Below are positions 8,213 to 16,507 of a stretch of 64,000 nt of DNA, piece by piece (positions within the stretch are counted from its first letter, which is position 1; each line of letters starts with the position of its first letter). The position numbers were made by a program, and so were the translations under genes. Source of the stretch: UBA8190 sp003453695 (GTDB lineage: Bacteria; Actinomycetota; Acidimicrobiia; Acidimicrobiales; UBA8190); NCBI GenBank assembly GCA_036796975.1, contig DAIRBY010000011.1, positions 1-64,000 on the forward strand. Direction: 5' to 3'. The notes under the pieces were generated by a model. That model was not told the origin of the DNA. It was given only the letters and a program-made list of their open reading frames with translations, and searched no databases.

Positions 8213-8331
8213 TGGTCCCTCAGGTACGCAAGCAGCTCTTCGTAGAGGAGCAGCTGCTCCTCCAGCCAGTCACGATCCTCAGCACCGATGGGGGGGGCCT
8301 CCCCTTCGGGCGGGCGCCGGTCGTCAGCCAC
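8209..8331 (-). CDS. 40-residue putative antitoxin coupled to the Fic/Doc protein
   Basis: The small frame starts at GTG 8331 (product begins MADDRRPPEGEAPP) and ends in the acidic helix DWLEEQLLLYEELLAYLRDH. Its TGA (8211-8209) overlaps the TTG start of the Fic gene, the usual layout of a toxin-antitoxin pair. It is much shorter than Phd (about 73 residues) and lacks an obvious DNA-binding N-terminus. It resembles the isolated toxin-binding helix of an antitoxin. No strong ribosome site is visible upstream. Confidence 0.6.
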   Translation of the reverse strand: MADDRRPPEGEAPPIGAEDRDWLEEQLLLYEELLAYLRDH

Positions 8332-8444
8332 GTCGACCAGGATAAACGCGCACCTCGCACCGAACCTTGCCCCGACGGGGCCGGGAAGCTCTCAGCTCGC
8401 CGCCCGACCGGGGGCAGTGGTGACGGGGCATGTGCGCCGAAGAT

Positions 8445-8882
8445 TCATCGGCTGTAGACGCGCCGTGGCGTCACGAGGACCGCGGCGCTGCGCTCGTCGC
8501 GCATGGCCCGGTCGTATTCGTCCCAGTCGTCGTGGGTGCCGCCTGCGGCGCTGAACACGGCTCGAAGCAGCAGCCGCTGCCCTTCGTCGTCGATCTCGGG
8601 ATGCCGGTCGTCCGGTCCGAAGATGTCGACCGTCCCGTCGACTGCCGCCCACCGCCAGCCGGCGCGGGCGACGATCGTGGCCCGGGGGTCGGCTCGCAGG
8701 TGATCGAGCTTGCGAAGACCCCTCGCCACGAAGCCGACCGCCGAGGCTCCTGTCACGGGATGGTCCAGGACCCCGGCGTTGACCACCGACGCCGCCATGG
8801 AACCGTCTCGACGAAGGCTGCTGAGCACACACAACCCATGGTCGAGGGGGATGAGGTCGGCGAAGGCCGAGAGGTCGGCCAT
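8445..8882 (-). CDS. PPOX-class (F420- or FMN-dependent) oxidoreductase
   Basis: The 145-residue split-barrel protein of the pyridoxamine-phosphate-oxidase-like superfamily has LCVLSSLRRDGSMAASVVNA as the first strands, VGFVARGLRKLDHLRADPR as the typical basic cofactor-binding stretch, ATIVARAGWRWAAVDGTVD, and a C-terminal DWDEYDRAMRDER segment usual in the actinobacterial F420 subgroup. The substrate is unknown. ATG at 8882 overlaps the upstream methyltransferase stop (TGATG), so both are made from one message. Confidence 0.85.
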   Translation of the reverse strand: MADLSAFADLIPLDHGLCVLSSLRRDGSMAASVVNAGVLDHPVTGASAVGFVARGLRKLDHLRADPRATIVARAGWRWAAVDGTVDIFGPDDRHPEIDDEGQRLLLRAVFSAAGGTHDDWDEYDRAMRDERSAAVLVTPRRVYSR

Positions 8883-9520
8883 CAGGCGTCAGCCGGCGCC
8901 GGGGCCCGCTCGGCCAGGGTGAGCGGGATCCAGTGGCCGTAGAGCGCCCGGCGCTCGTCCACGGGACGAAGGCCGGCGCCCTCGAGCAACCGCTTCCGTT
9001 CGCCGAGGGGAACGGCGCCTTCGAACAAGTGGGCCGACACGATGCGCGTGATACCCCAACGAGGGAGATCGTCAAGCGAGAAGTCCGCCAAGGCGAAGAT
9101 CCCGGAGGGGCGAAGGACCCGGCGCACCTCAGCGAGCGCCCTCGGTTGATCGGACCAGTGGTGGAAGCTGACCGTGCTCGTCACCACGTCGAAGCTCTCG
9201 TCGGGGAAGGGGATGGCCTCGGCGGCCCCGCGGACCAGCTGGAGGCCCGGTCGCGACCGGTGAGCGGAAGCGAGCATTCCCGCCGAGCGGTCCAACCCGA
9301 ACAGGGCCAGACCGGGAAAGGCCGATCCGAGACGATCGAGCAGGCGGCCGGTGCCGCCGCCGATGTCCAGGACCCGTCCGGACGCGGCGCGCTGCTTCAG
9401 GGCGGCGGTGACGGCGCGCTGGATCGGCCCGAAGAACAGCAACTGCGTCGGGGAGCGGTCGTAGGTGCGTGACCAGGCGTCGAAGTGCCGGTCGTCGTTG
9501 GCCTCCACCCGTGGCTTCAC
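8882..9520 (-). CDS. Class I SAM-dependent methyltransferase
   Basis: The 212-residue product has a Methyltransf_11-type fold. Motif I is RVLDIGGGTGRLLDRL (about 46-61), followed by LFGLDRSAGML, the acidic SAM-binding loop, then AIPFPDESFDVVTSTVSFHH and ALAEVRRVLRPSGIFALADF. The N-terminus (FDAWSRTYDRSP) is typical of small-molecule methyltransferases such as UbiE-like enzymes. The substrate is unknown. GTG at 9520 is the chosen start; GTG at 9508 is an in-frame alternative and neither has a clear ribosome site. It is coupled to the PPOX gene downstream. Confidence 0.85.
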   Translation of the reverse strand: MKPRVEANDDRHFDAWSRTYDRSPTQLLFFGPIQRAVTAALKQRAASGRVLDIGGGTGRLLDRLGSAFPGLALFGLDRSAGMLASAHRSRPGLQLVRGAAEAIPFPDESFDVVTSTVSFHHWSDQPRALAEVRRVLRPSGIFALADFSLDDLPRWGITRIVSAHLFEGAVPLGERKRLLEGAGLRPVDERRALYGHWIPLTLAERAPAPADA

Positions 9521-9703
9521 CGGGCTGGAGCCCCGCCGTCGGTCCTGCCGGCGAGACGCAAGGTGTTGCAGTACCACAGCCGGCCTCCCCGCCTTCGCCA
9601 GGCTCGGCGCCACCTCGGGCGTGCGCGGGCTGATCCAGACGACGAGGAGCCCGGTCGGTCTTCCACCGACCAGAGACGCTAGTGGTGCGCGGCGGAGGCC
9701 ATC

Positions 9704-9709
9704 TAACGT
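9704..9709 (+). promoter_or_regulatory. Predicted -10 box (TAACGT), leaderless start
   Basis: TAACGT lies 6 nt before the ATG at 9716. The 195-bp divergent gap shows no other clear element. Confidence 0.5.
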
Positions 9710-9715
9710 CACGCC

Positions 9716-10588
9716 ATGCGATTCGATCTGTGGCTGCCCACGGCCAATCCCTTCGCCACGCCGGAGTTCCTGTGCGCCGTGTGCGAAGGTGCCGAGCAGC
9801 GAGGAGTCAACCGCATCTGGGTCGGCGAACATGTCGTGCTCTTCGACGACTACGCCTCGGACTACCCCTACTCCGCCGACGGTCGGTTGCCCGCCGGTGG
9901 CGACATGGGTCTCCTCGACCCGCTCGTGACGCTGTCGTACCTGGCCGCCAACACCTCGACCGTCCGCCTCGGGACGGCCATGTGCCTGCTGCCCCAGCGG
10001 AATCCGCTCTACACCGCCAAGGAGGTGGCCACCCTCGACTGGTTGTCGGGCGGGCGGGTCGACCTCGGCGTGGGTGTGGGCTGGCTCCGTGAGGAGTTCG
10101 AAGCCCTGGGCGTGCCGTGGGGCCGACGAGGGCAGCGGGCCGACGAGTACATCGGCGTGCTCCGCTCGTTGTGGGAGGAGGACCCCTCCACCTACCACGG
10201 GGAGCTCGTCTCGCTCCCGTCGTGTCGACAGCATCCCAAGCCGCTCCAGCGACCGCTGCCCATCCACATCGGCGGGGAGAGCGACGCCGCTCTGCGCCGC
10301 GTGGCCCGCATGGCCAACGGCTGGATGCCCTTCAACTGCCGGCCCGATGAGCTGGCGCACCTGGTCGCCAAGCTCGACGCTCGTCTGGCTGGCGAAGGAC
10401 GCCGGCGCAGCGAGGTCGAGATCACCGTGTGCCCCTACTTCAACGCCACCACGCCCGAGGACCTCTCCGGCTACGCGGAGGCAGGCGCGGACTGCTTCGC
10501 CGCCTTGTTCTTCGCTCTCGACGCCGAGAAGGTCCCGGCCACCTTGGAGTCGATCATGCCCCTTCTGGAGACGGCCAAGAGCCTGTGA
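9716..10588 (+). CDS. LLM class F420-dependent oxidoreductase
   Basis: The 290-residue luciferase-like barrel has MRFDLWLPTANPFATPEF, RIWVGEHVVLFDDY, VRLGTAMCLLPQRNPLYTAK, RVDLGVGVGWLREEFEALG, HPKPLQRPLPIHIGGES and GWMPFNCRPDEL. These are typical of the F420-dependent subfamily frequent in mycobacteria and relatives. Substrate unknown. The start is supported by spacing from TAACGT. It is transcribed alone and ends 30 nt before the convergent gene. Confidence 0.9.
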   Translation: MRFDLWLPTANPFATPEFLCAVCEGAEQRGVNRIWVGEHVVLFDDYASDYPYSADGRLPAGGDMGLLDPLVTLSYLAANTSTVRLGTAMCLLPQRNPLYTAKEVATLDWLSGGRVDLGVGVGWLREEFEALGVPWGRRGQRADEYIGVLRSLWEEDPSTYHGELVSLPSCRQHPKPLQRPLPIHIGGESDAALRRVARMANGWMPFNCRPDELAHLVAKLDARLAGEGRRRSEVEITVCPYFNATTPEDLSGYAEAGADCFAALFFALDAEKVPATLESIMPLLETAKSL

Positions 10589-10618
10589 CGGTCGCTCGGA
10601 CGCGACCCGGATCCGCGG

Positions 10619-11334
10619 TCAGTGGTAGATGTTCACGCTCGGGTCGAGGCCCAAGGTCGCCGGGTCGCCCCGTCCCGTGGAGACCAGGACGAAGGCCATC
10701 GGGTCCCNNNNNNNNNNCCCCGCCGGGGGGAGAGCGGGGCGACGCCGGCCGGGCCCCCGCCGATGGCCCGGCCGCCCCCGCCCGACACGCTGAACGACGG
10801 CATGCCCTCGAAGTCGAGGGTCGCCGCCTCCCAGCCCTGATCGGTGAGGACCTGCGCGATGTGGGAGACCGACGGCACGATCCCGTCGCCCGCCTGTGTG
10901 GACCGACCCAGGGCGGCGCGGATGTCGTCGGCGTGGAGGTAGGTGTCGAACCACAGCGCCTCCAGGCCGAACCCCAGAGAGGAGGTGGCGCTCCCGGGCA
11001 CCGGCGCCGTCCAGGCCTCGTCGTCGAAACCGGCCGCCAGCGCCTCGGCGGTGACGGTCCCCTCCTCCAGCTCCTCGGCCAGCTCCTTCGGGGAGCGGCC
11101 GGCGCGCTCCTTCGCCTGACGGGCGGTGACCTCGGGGGTGCCGAGCCCGTCGAGGCGGAGGTTCACGACGTCGGTGAGCTGGCCGGTGACGTGGCCGGCC
11201 ACATCCGACACCGCCCATCCCGCACAGCGGGTCGGACTGGCCCACTCCTCGGCGGACAGGCCGTCGACGAGCTGTCGGAACGACCGGTACTCGCCCAGCA
11301 TCCCGGGCACGACGGTGAGGCGTTCGAGGGTCAT
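10619..11334 (-). CDS. Maleylpyruvate isomerase family (mycothiol-dependent) protein, interrupted by an assembly gap
   Basis: From ATG at 11334 the frame encodes an MDMPI/DinB-like four-helix protein: FRQLVDGLSAEEWASPTRC, GWAVSDVAGHVTGQLTDVV with the metal-binding His, GLEALWFDTYLHADDIRAAL with Asp/His ligands, then a C-terminal domain (WEAATLDFEGMPSFSVSGGGG). The 10-N run at 10708-10717 breaks it, and the frame after the gap differs from the frame before. The true C-terminus is DPATLGLDPSVNIYH, ending at 10619. This is a gap-length artefact, not evidence for a pseudogene. The family uses mycothiol in isomerisation or thiol transfer. Confidence 0.8.
10708..10717. other. Assembly gap (10 N)
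   Basis: Ten Ns inside the maleylpyruvate-isomerase-type gene, between GC-rich flanks. The coding frame is inconsistent across it, so the true missing length is not 10 nt. Confidence 0.99.
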
Positions 11335-11458
11335 GACGCCGGAGCCTACGGCCCGGTCGCCACCGGGGATCCCGGGGTGCCGCTCATCGGGATATTCCCA
11401 GGTGACGGCTGGTTTTCCTCCTCAAGCCGGGCACCCGACCTGCCGATATCCGTCACGT

Positions 11459-12919
11459 ATGGCTCGGCGCGACGAATCGGCGCGCCCGGCGGATGGCGAC
11501 GGCGGGCTCGAGCTCGAACCCGACAGCTTCCCCGGGGCGGACAACGGCTCACCGGTGATCGGCACCCCCCGGTCCACAGCCGCGCTGCTCGAGCACGAAG
11601 CGCAGGTCGCCGGGCTGAAGGGATTCTCCACGCCGACCCTCGAGGCGGTGGACCGACGGAGGTCCCAGCTGTGGACGATCGCCTTCGCCGCCCTCGTCTG
11701 CCTGTCGGCGGCTGTGGCCCTGCTCACCAGCGTGGGCGCCCACCAGCTGGGCTTCGCCAACCGGGCGGGCTTCCGCATCGGCACGGTGCTGCTCGTGAGC
11801 GGGCTCGCCGTCTACGTCATCGAGAAGGAGCGCCACCTGCGCCGCCTCTCCAGGCTCCTCGTCGAGGAGCGGGTGCTCGCCGCCGGCCTCTCCAACCGTC
11901 TCAAGGAGCTCGCCCTCCTCTACGACGCCGGCAAGGCCATGAACTCGGTGCTCGTGATCGACGAGGTCTTGAAGCTCATCCTGTCGAGCGCCTTCGAACT
12001 GCTCAGCGCCTCGAGCGGCTCCATCCTGCTCTTCGACGAAGACGGTGATCTGCGTGAGGTGTGCCGCGCCGGCACGGAACAGGCCTTCGGCTTGAGCGAA
12101 GGGATGGCCAGGCGCGTGGTGGCCGACGGCGAGCCCCTCGTCGCCCAGGGACGGGTCATCGAGCGGGGCACGGTCGTGAGCCAGAGCACGGTGTGCGTCC
12201 CTCTCGTGCACCGCGACGAGATGCTGGGCGCCCTCAGCTTGAGCGGTGGTCCCGACCACACCTACACCGAGCACGACCTGCGCGCCGTGTCGCTCTTCGC
12301 CGAGCACGCCGCCGTGGCGGTGGCAAACGCCCGGTTGTACGAGGCCGAGCGCACCTTGAGCCTCCAGCTGTCGCACCAGGGTCTGGCCAACCCGCTCACC
12401 GAAGCTGCCAATCAGGTCCTGGTCGTGGAGCGGCTGTCGGACCTCTTGGGCCGGGTCCGGCGCACCCGTTCGATGGTGGCTCTGCTCTACATCGACATCG
12501 ACGACTTCAAGCTCGTCAACGACGACCTCGGCCCGGGTGTCGGCGACATCGTGCTCTCCGTCGTGACCCAGCGGATCGCCGCCTGCGTGCGGCCCTCGGA
12601 CACGGTGGGGCGGGTCGGCAGCGACGAGTTCGTCGTCGTGTGCGAGCAGGCCAGCGTCGAGCACGACATCGCCGACAAGATCGCCGTGCGCCTCCTCGCC
12701 GAGCTGAACGAACCGATCGAAACCCCCTTCGGCGAGCGCCGGCTCACGGCCAGCATCGGCGTCGCCTTGTGCCCGGCCGACGAGTCCATGTCGCCACAGG
12801 ACCTCCTCCGTGCCGGCGAGAAGGCCATGTACCGGGCCAAGATGACCGGCAAGGCCAAGGCCGTCACGGTGTCCGGGGTCCGCATGCTGCCCACCCACTC
12901 GCGCGACGTCGCCGACTGA
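11459..12919 (+). CDS. Membrane GAF-GGDEF protein with GSDEF signature
   Basis: The 486-residue protein has two transmembrane segments (about 70-92 and 104-122), a short coiled linker, a GAF domain (about 150-295: ALLYDAGKAMNSVLVIDEVL, SSGSILLFDEDGDL, VCVPLVHRDEMLGALSLSGG, VAVANARLYEAE) and a GGDEF domain (about 315-470). The domain keeps LLYIDIDDFKLVNDDLG and TASIGVAL, but the signature loop is G387-S-D-E-F. GGDEF proteins make c-di-GMP; a Ser at the second position could weaken or abolish activity and leave a GTP-binding sensor. No EAL domain. ATG at 11459 begins the continuous reading; ribosome site weak. Confidence 0.85.
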   Translation: MARRDESARPADGDGGLELEPDSFPGADNGSPVIGTPRSTAALLEHEAQVAGLKGFSTPTLEAVDRRRSQLWTIAFAALVCLSAAVALLTSVGAHQLGFANRAGFRIGTVLLVSGLAVYVIEKERHLRRLSRLLVEERVLAAGLSNRLKELALLYDAGKAMNSVLVIDEVLKLILSSAFELLSASSGSILLFDEDGDLREVCRAGTEQAFGLSEGMARRVVADGEPLVAQGRVIERGTVVSQSTVCVPLVHRDEMLGALSLSGGPDHTYTEHDLRAVSLFAEHAAVAVANARLYEAERTLSLQLSHQGLANPLTEAANQVLVVERLSDLLGRVRRTRSMVALLYIDIDDFKLVNDDLGPGVGDIVLSVVTQRIAACVRPSDTVGRVGSDEFVVVCEQASVEHDIADKIAVRLLAELNEPIETPFGERRLTASIGVALCPADESMSPQDLLRAGEKAMYRAKMTGKAKAVTVSGVRMLPTHSRDVAD

Positions 12920-12983
12920 GCTCGGCGGTGCTACACCGTCCCCAGGGCCCTGTCCCCGTGCAGGCCCGGAGAGGACGGACGGC

Positions 12984-13286
12984 ATGGCCGGACCCATGGT
13001 GGTGATCGCAGGGTCGCTCACGTTCTCACCTGCCGACCGGGAGGACGTGCTCGCCACCCTGGCCGAGGTCACGGAGCTGAGCAGGAAGGACGCCGGCTGC
13101 GTCGAGTACTGGTGGGCCGAGGACCTCGAGGCGCCCAACACCTTCCGCTTCTTCGAAGCCTGGGCGAGCCAGGAGGAGTTCGACGCCCATCTCGCCGCCC
13201 CCCACGAGAAGGCCTTCGGCGAGCGCAACCTGCGTCGGATGGTGTCGGCCACCGCCCGCATGTTCGACGCCACACCCGCCGCCTGA
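12984..13286 (+). CDS. Antibiotic biosynthesis monooxygenase (YgiN-like) family protein
   Basis: The 100-residue dimeric ferredoxin-like fold shows VVIAGSLTFSPADREDVLA, SRKDAGCVEYWWAEDLEAPN and FRFFEAWASQEEFDAHLAAPH. This is typical of ABM domain enzymes that oxidise quinols or other small aromatics without cofactor. The start ATG at 12984 is preceded by a GGAGAGGA ribosome site. Substrate unknown. It ends before a strong hairpin at 13320 and faces the alcohol dehydrogenase. Confidence 0.85.
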   Translation: MAGPMVVIAGSLTFSPADREDVLATLAEVTELSRKDAGCVEYWWAEDLEAPNTFRFFEAWASQEEFDAHLAAPHEKAFGERNLRRMVSATARMFDATPAA

Positions 13287-13319
13287 ACGGCCGCCTGAAC
13301 GACCGCCGGCCCGGGCCCG

Positions 13320-13337
13320 CCGGGCCGAACGGCCCGG
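13320..13337. terminator. Perfect hairpin between convergent genes
   Basis: CCGGGCC-GAAC-GGCCCGG forms a 7-bp GC stem with a 4-nt loop in the 59-bp gap between convergent stops. There is no U-tract on either side, as is common in high-GC actinobacteria. It probably ends both transcripts. Confidence 0.5.
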
Positions 13338-13345
13338 GGACAGCG

Positions 13346-14575
13346 CTAGCGGAAGTCGAAGGCGACCTTGACGGCGCCACTGTCCTGCTGGGTGGCGAGG
13401 GCGGTGAAGGCCTCCCGCCACTGCTCGATGCGAAAGACGTGGGTGAGCATGGCGCGCAGGTCCACCCGCCCCGCCTCCACCAGGTCGAGATAGTGGGCGA
13501 TGCCGTGCTTGCGCACCCCTTCGACTTCCTCGACCCCGAAGGCGTTGGAGCCCACCCAGGTGAGCTCCTTGAAATAGAGCGGTGACCACTCCCAGCGGGC
13601 CGGTCCGTGGACGCCGCTCTTCACGAGCGTCCCCCGGGTCTTGAGCAGCCGCACCCCCACCTCGAAGGTCTCGGGCTTGCCGATGGTGTCGTAGACGACG
13701 TCGATGCCGCCGGGGTGGGCCATGGGCAGGCCCTGGTGGACGGGGTGCAGCCGCCCCCCGGACCACGCCGCTGCTTCTTCGACCAGGGCGAGCCGGGGCT
13801 CGGGTGCCACCACCCTGGCGCCGAGCGAGGACGCCAGCTCCTGCTGGGCCGGGAAGCGGGCCACCGCCATGACCTCGACGTCGGGATGGAGCGCCCGCAG
13901 GACGGCGATGGCGCACAGCCCGAGGGCCCCGGCGCCGTAGACGAGGGCCTTGCCGTGCGGGGGCGGCGGGTGGCGCGTGACCGAGTGCAGCGACACGGCG
14001 AAGGGGTCGGCGAAGACGGCCTGCTCGTCGGGGACCGACGCCGGCACCGGGATGAGCATGGAGTCGTGCGCCGGGAACAGCTCGGCGTAGCCGCCGGGGG
14101 CGTCCTTCGAGGTCCCGGTGTGGATGCCGGCAGCCAAGTCGCCGTCGGTGAAGTGCCAGCACAGGCTGAGGTCGCCGGCCCGGCATGACGGGCACGGCGG
14201 GTCGATGCCCCGGGGACCGCACGACAGCCACGGATTGAGCACCACCCGCTGTCCCGGCTCGAGGCCCCGCGCCTCGGGGCCGAGCTCGGCCACCTCCGCC
14301 ACCACCTCGTGGCCGAGCACGGTCGGGAAGGTGAACAGGTGCGCCAGGGGACTGTCGACGTTGTCCTCGCCGAAGTCCATGAAGACCTGCTTGGCGTCAG
14401 AACCACAGATGCCGGTGAGCCGGGTGCGGGCCACGACCCAGTCCGGTCGCGGCAACCGGGGTGGATCGAGCTCGGTGAGCCGCATGGGCACCCGGGCCAA
14501 ACCGGCGAGGAGGGGATTGGACCCGTCCGGAGCGAGCCAGGGATCGGGGCGCACACCGTAGAGCAGGCCTTCCAT
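13346..14575 (-). CDS. Zinc-dependent medium-chain alcohol dehydrogenase
   Basis: The 409-residue MDR enzyme has LTGICGSDAKQVF with the catalytic-zinc cysteine, TVLGHEVVAEV with the zinc His-Glu pair, and a structural-zinc lobe reduced to PCPSCRAGDLSLC plus an upstream Cys (WLSCGPRG). A Rossmann fold starts at KALVYGAGALGLCAIAVL. It is longer than the usual 350 residues because of an N-terminal extension and an insertion near 255-290. ATG at 14575 follows GGAGGAGGGG. Cofactor is probably NAD(P); alcohol unknown. It lies 66 nt behind the GGDEF gene on the same strand. Confidence 0.88.
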   Translation of the reverse strand: MEGLLYGVRPDPWLAPDGSNPLLAGLARVPMRLTELDPPRLPRPDWVVARTRLTGICGSDAKQVFMDFGEDNVDSPLAHLFTFPTVLGHEVVAEVAELGPEARGLEPGQRVVLNPWLSCGPRGIDPPCPSCRAGDLSLCWHFTDGDLAAGIHTGTSKDAPGGYAELFPAHDSMLIPVPASVPDEQAVFADPFAVSLHSVTRHPPPPHGKALVYGAGALGLCAIAVLRALHPDVEVMAVARFPAQQELASSLGARVVAPEPRLALVEEAAAWSGGRLHPVHQGLPMAHPGGIDVVYDTIGKPETFEVGVRLLKTRGTLVKSGVHGPARWEWSPLYFKELTWVGSNAFGVEEVEGVRKHGIAHYLDLVEAGRVDLRAMLTHVFRIEQWREAFTALATQQDSGAVKVAFDFR

Positions 14576-14641
14576 GACCACCCCTCCTCCGAGGGCGCCG
14601 ACCCTATCCGCAGGGCCGCGGCACGAGGGCCGGGAGCGAGG

Positions 14642-15769
14642 TCAGCCCGCCGCCACTCCGTGCCGGCGAGCGGGCCCCGGGAGGTTGTCTCCCGCGCCTG
14701 CTGCGGCCGCTGCGCCTCCTGCGTCTTTTGCCACCACGTAACAGTTCCGCCCCGCCCGTTTGGCCGCGTAGAGGGCGGCGTCGGCGCGGTGGATGAGCCC
14801 TTCGGCATCCTCGGAGGGACCGTTCCATTCGGCCACGCCCACACTGGCCGTGAGCGGCCGGCGCGCCGCGGTCCGTATCGCCTCGAGGAGGCGCTCGGCC
14901 ACCAGGGCCGCCTCCCGGGCACCGGTGCCGGAGAGGAGCAGGCCGAACTCGTCACCTCCGAGCCGGCCCACCAGGTCGATGCTTCTCGCCGTGCGGCGGA
15001 GGGCGTGGGCGATCTCGCGCAGGGCGTCGTCACCGACCTTGTGGCCACCGCTGTCGTTCAGGATCTTCAGGTTGTCCAGATCGGCGATGACCACGCTGAA
15101 GGTGCCCCCGTGGCGCAGGGACCGGGCCAGCTCGTGGTCGAGGCGGTCGTAGAAGCCGCCGCGCGTGAGACACCCAGTCAGCCGGTCCGTCCTCGCCGTG
15201 GTCACCAGCTCGTCGATGAGCCGCTGGCGGCTCCGGGCGGTGCTGGTCGCCAGGAGCCCGGCCACGAACATGCCCATCGTGAGCAGGGCCGTCGACCAGG
15301 CCCGGCGGTCTCCGGGCACGAGGCCGGTGGCGAGGGCCCCGAGCATGCCCACCCCGGTGAGGGTGGACACCGTGCGGGGCGGGTAGGCCAGGCCGGCGAA
15401 GAGCAGGGGCAGGACGAGGAAGTAACTGGTGGGGCTCCGGGTGCCGCCGTCGAGCACGGCGCCGGCGGCGATGAACCCGAACGTCGACACCGTCCACCCG
15501 GCGAAGAACGGCGTTCGCCATCTCGTGTCCACCAGGGTGATGCCCACCCGCCAGAAGATCCCGAGCGACGCCGCCACGCTCACCACGCCGAGGAGCAGGA
15601 GGGTGCCCCGGTGCGGCCCGTGCGGCGTGGCCAGTACGTAGACCATGACCGAGGCGCCACCGAGCACGTACGTCCACACGCCGACGTGGATGTACCGCCG
15701 CCAGAAGCCCGCCTGGACCCGATCGACCGAAGTGGGATTGATCCCTAAAACATCGTGCTGCCGCCCCAC
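14642..15769 (-). CDS. Membrane diguanylate cyclase (intact GGDEF)
   Basis: This 375-residue protein has about six N-terminal transmembrane helices (residues 25-175, a MASE-like sensor of unknown ligand), then a GGDEF domain with TDRLTGCLTRGGFYDRLDHE, VVIADLDNLKILNDSGGHKVGDDAL, the intact signature GRLGGDEFGLLL (G271-F275) and LTASVGVAEWNG. It should synthesise c-di-GMP. No RxxD inhibitory site is evident just before the signature (the segment reads SIDLVGRL). The C-terminus is Ala/Gly-rich. The start is GTG at 15769 without a good ribosome site, so the N-terminus is uncertain. Confidence 0.88.
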   Translation of the reverse strand: MGRQHDVLGINPTSVDRVQAGFWRRYIHVGVWTYVLGGASVMVYVLATPHGPHRGTLLLLGVVSVAASLGIFWRVGITLVDTRWRTPFFAGWTVSTFGFIAAGAVLDGGTRSPTSYFLVLPLLFAGLAYPPRTVSTLTGVGMLGALATGLVPGDRRAWSTALLTMGMFVAGLLATSTARSRQRLIDELVTTARTDRLTGCLTRGGFYDRLDHELARSLRHGGTFSVVIADLDNLKILNDSGGHKVGDDALREIAHALRRTARSIDLVGRLGGDEFGLLLSGTGAREAALVAERLLEAIRTAARRPLTASVGVAEWNGPSEDAEGLIHRADAALYAAKRAGRNCYVVAKDAGGAAAAAGAGDNLPGPARRHGVAAG

Positions 15770-15838
15770 CGGGAGGAGAGGAAAAGGTCCCTATTGATGG
15801 GGAAATGGGATGGGGCCCGACCGCAGCCGGGGAAGCGG

Positions 15839-16396
15839 TCAGCCGGGCCCCTCCCCGGGGGGATCGCCGGCCGGGACCCACCGGTTGCGCAGGTCCTCGA
15901 GCCACGGTGGCAGGGCGATGGGCGGGTCGGGGAGCGCCCGGGCGCCGTGGCGCGCCAGGGCGCTGTCGAACGAGCCGGGGTCGTCGCCCCAGCCACGGGG
16001 GTCGCCCATCATCACCTCGAAGAGGAGGGCGCCCCGAGGCCCGGCCACGAACGGCCCGAAGGCGGCGCCGAGGGGCAATTCGATGTGGGTGCCGGCCGGG
16101 CACGGGCGGTCCCCGCACAGGATCTCCCCCTCGATGACGAACAGGACGTGCGGGCTGTGGTGCCCGTGACGGCGCTGGATCACCCCGGGGTCCCACTTGG
16201 CGTAGAGCGACAGGTACAGCGGGTCGGGCGAGAAGGCGAGCCACTTCTCCCACACCGACGCCACGGTCCCGTCGGCGAGGCGCACCGCCCGCACCTGCTG
16301 CCAGGGCACGTCGGGATCGTCGAGATGGCGGAAGACGGGTTCGAGGCCCGGTACCCGCGGGCTGGCGGGCACGCTGCGGGGGGCGGTGTCGTCCAT
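15839..16396 (-). CDS. Cupin-domain protein
   Basis: The 185-residue protein has a central cupin: DPGVIQRRHGHHSPHVLFVI with clustered His ligands, then EGEILCGDRPCPAGTHIELP with the second motif. It resembles small cupins that bind a metal and may sense or convert a small ligand. The final 50 residues (GWGDDPGSFDSALARHG...) are not cupin-like. ATG at 16396 sits after GGAGC; a GTG directly upstream is possible. Function unknown. It is divergent from the secreted hydrolase with a 111-bp shared gap. Confidence 0.75.
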   Translation of the reverse strand: MDDTAPRSVPASPRVPGLEPVFRHLDDPDVPWQQVRAVRLADGTVASVWEKWLAFSPDPLYLSLYAKWDPGVIQRRHGHHSPHVLFVIEGEILCGDRPCPAGTHIELPLGAAFGPFVAGPRGALLFEVMMGDPRGWGDDPGSFDSALARHGARALPDPPIALPPWLEDLRNRWVPAGDPPGEGPG

Positions 16397-16507
16397 CACG
16401 CTCCGTTCCGAACCGACCGAAACTTCCCGTCTTGCTGGGCAGATGCCTCAGGAGTAAAGCTAGACAGCGGCGGCATCATCAAGCGGGACCACCCGGAGGG
16501 CGGCGGA

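Noticed and set aside
10619..11334. Frameshifted pseudogene in the maleylpyruvate-isomerase-type gene
   Set aside because: The frame change coincides exactly with the N-run, so it reflects unknown gap length.
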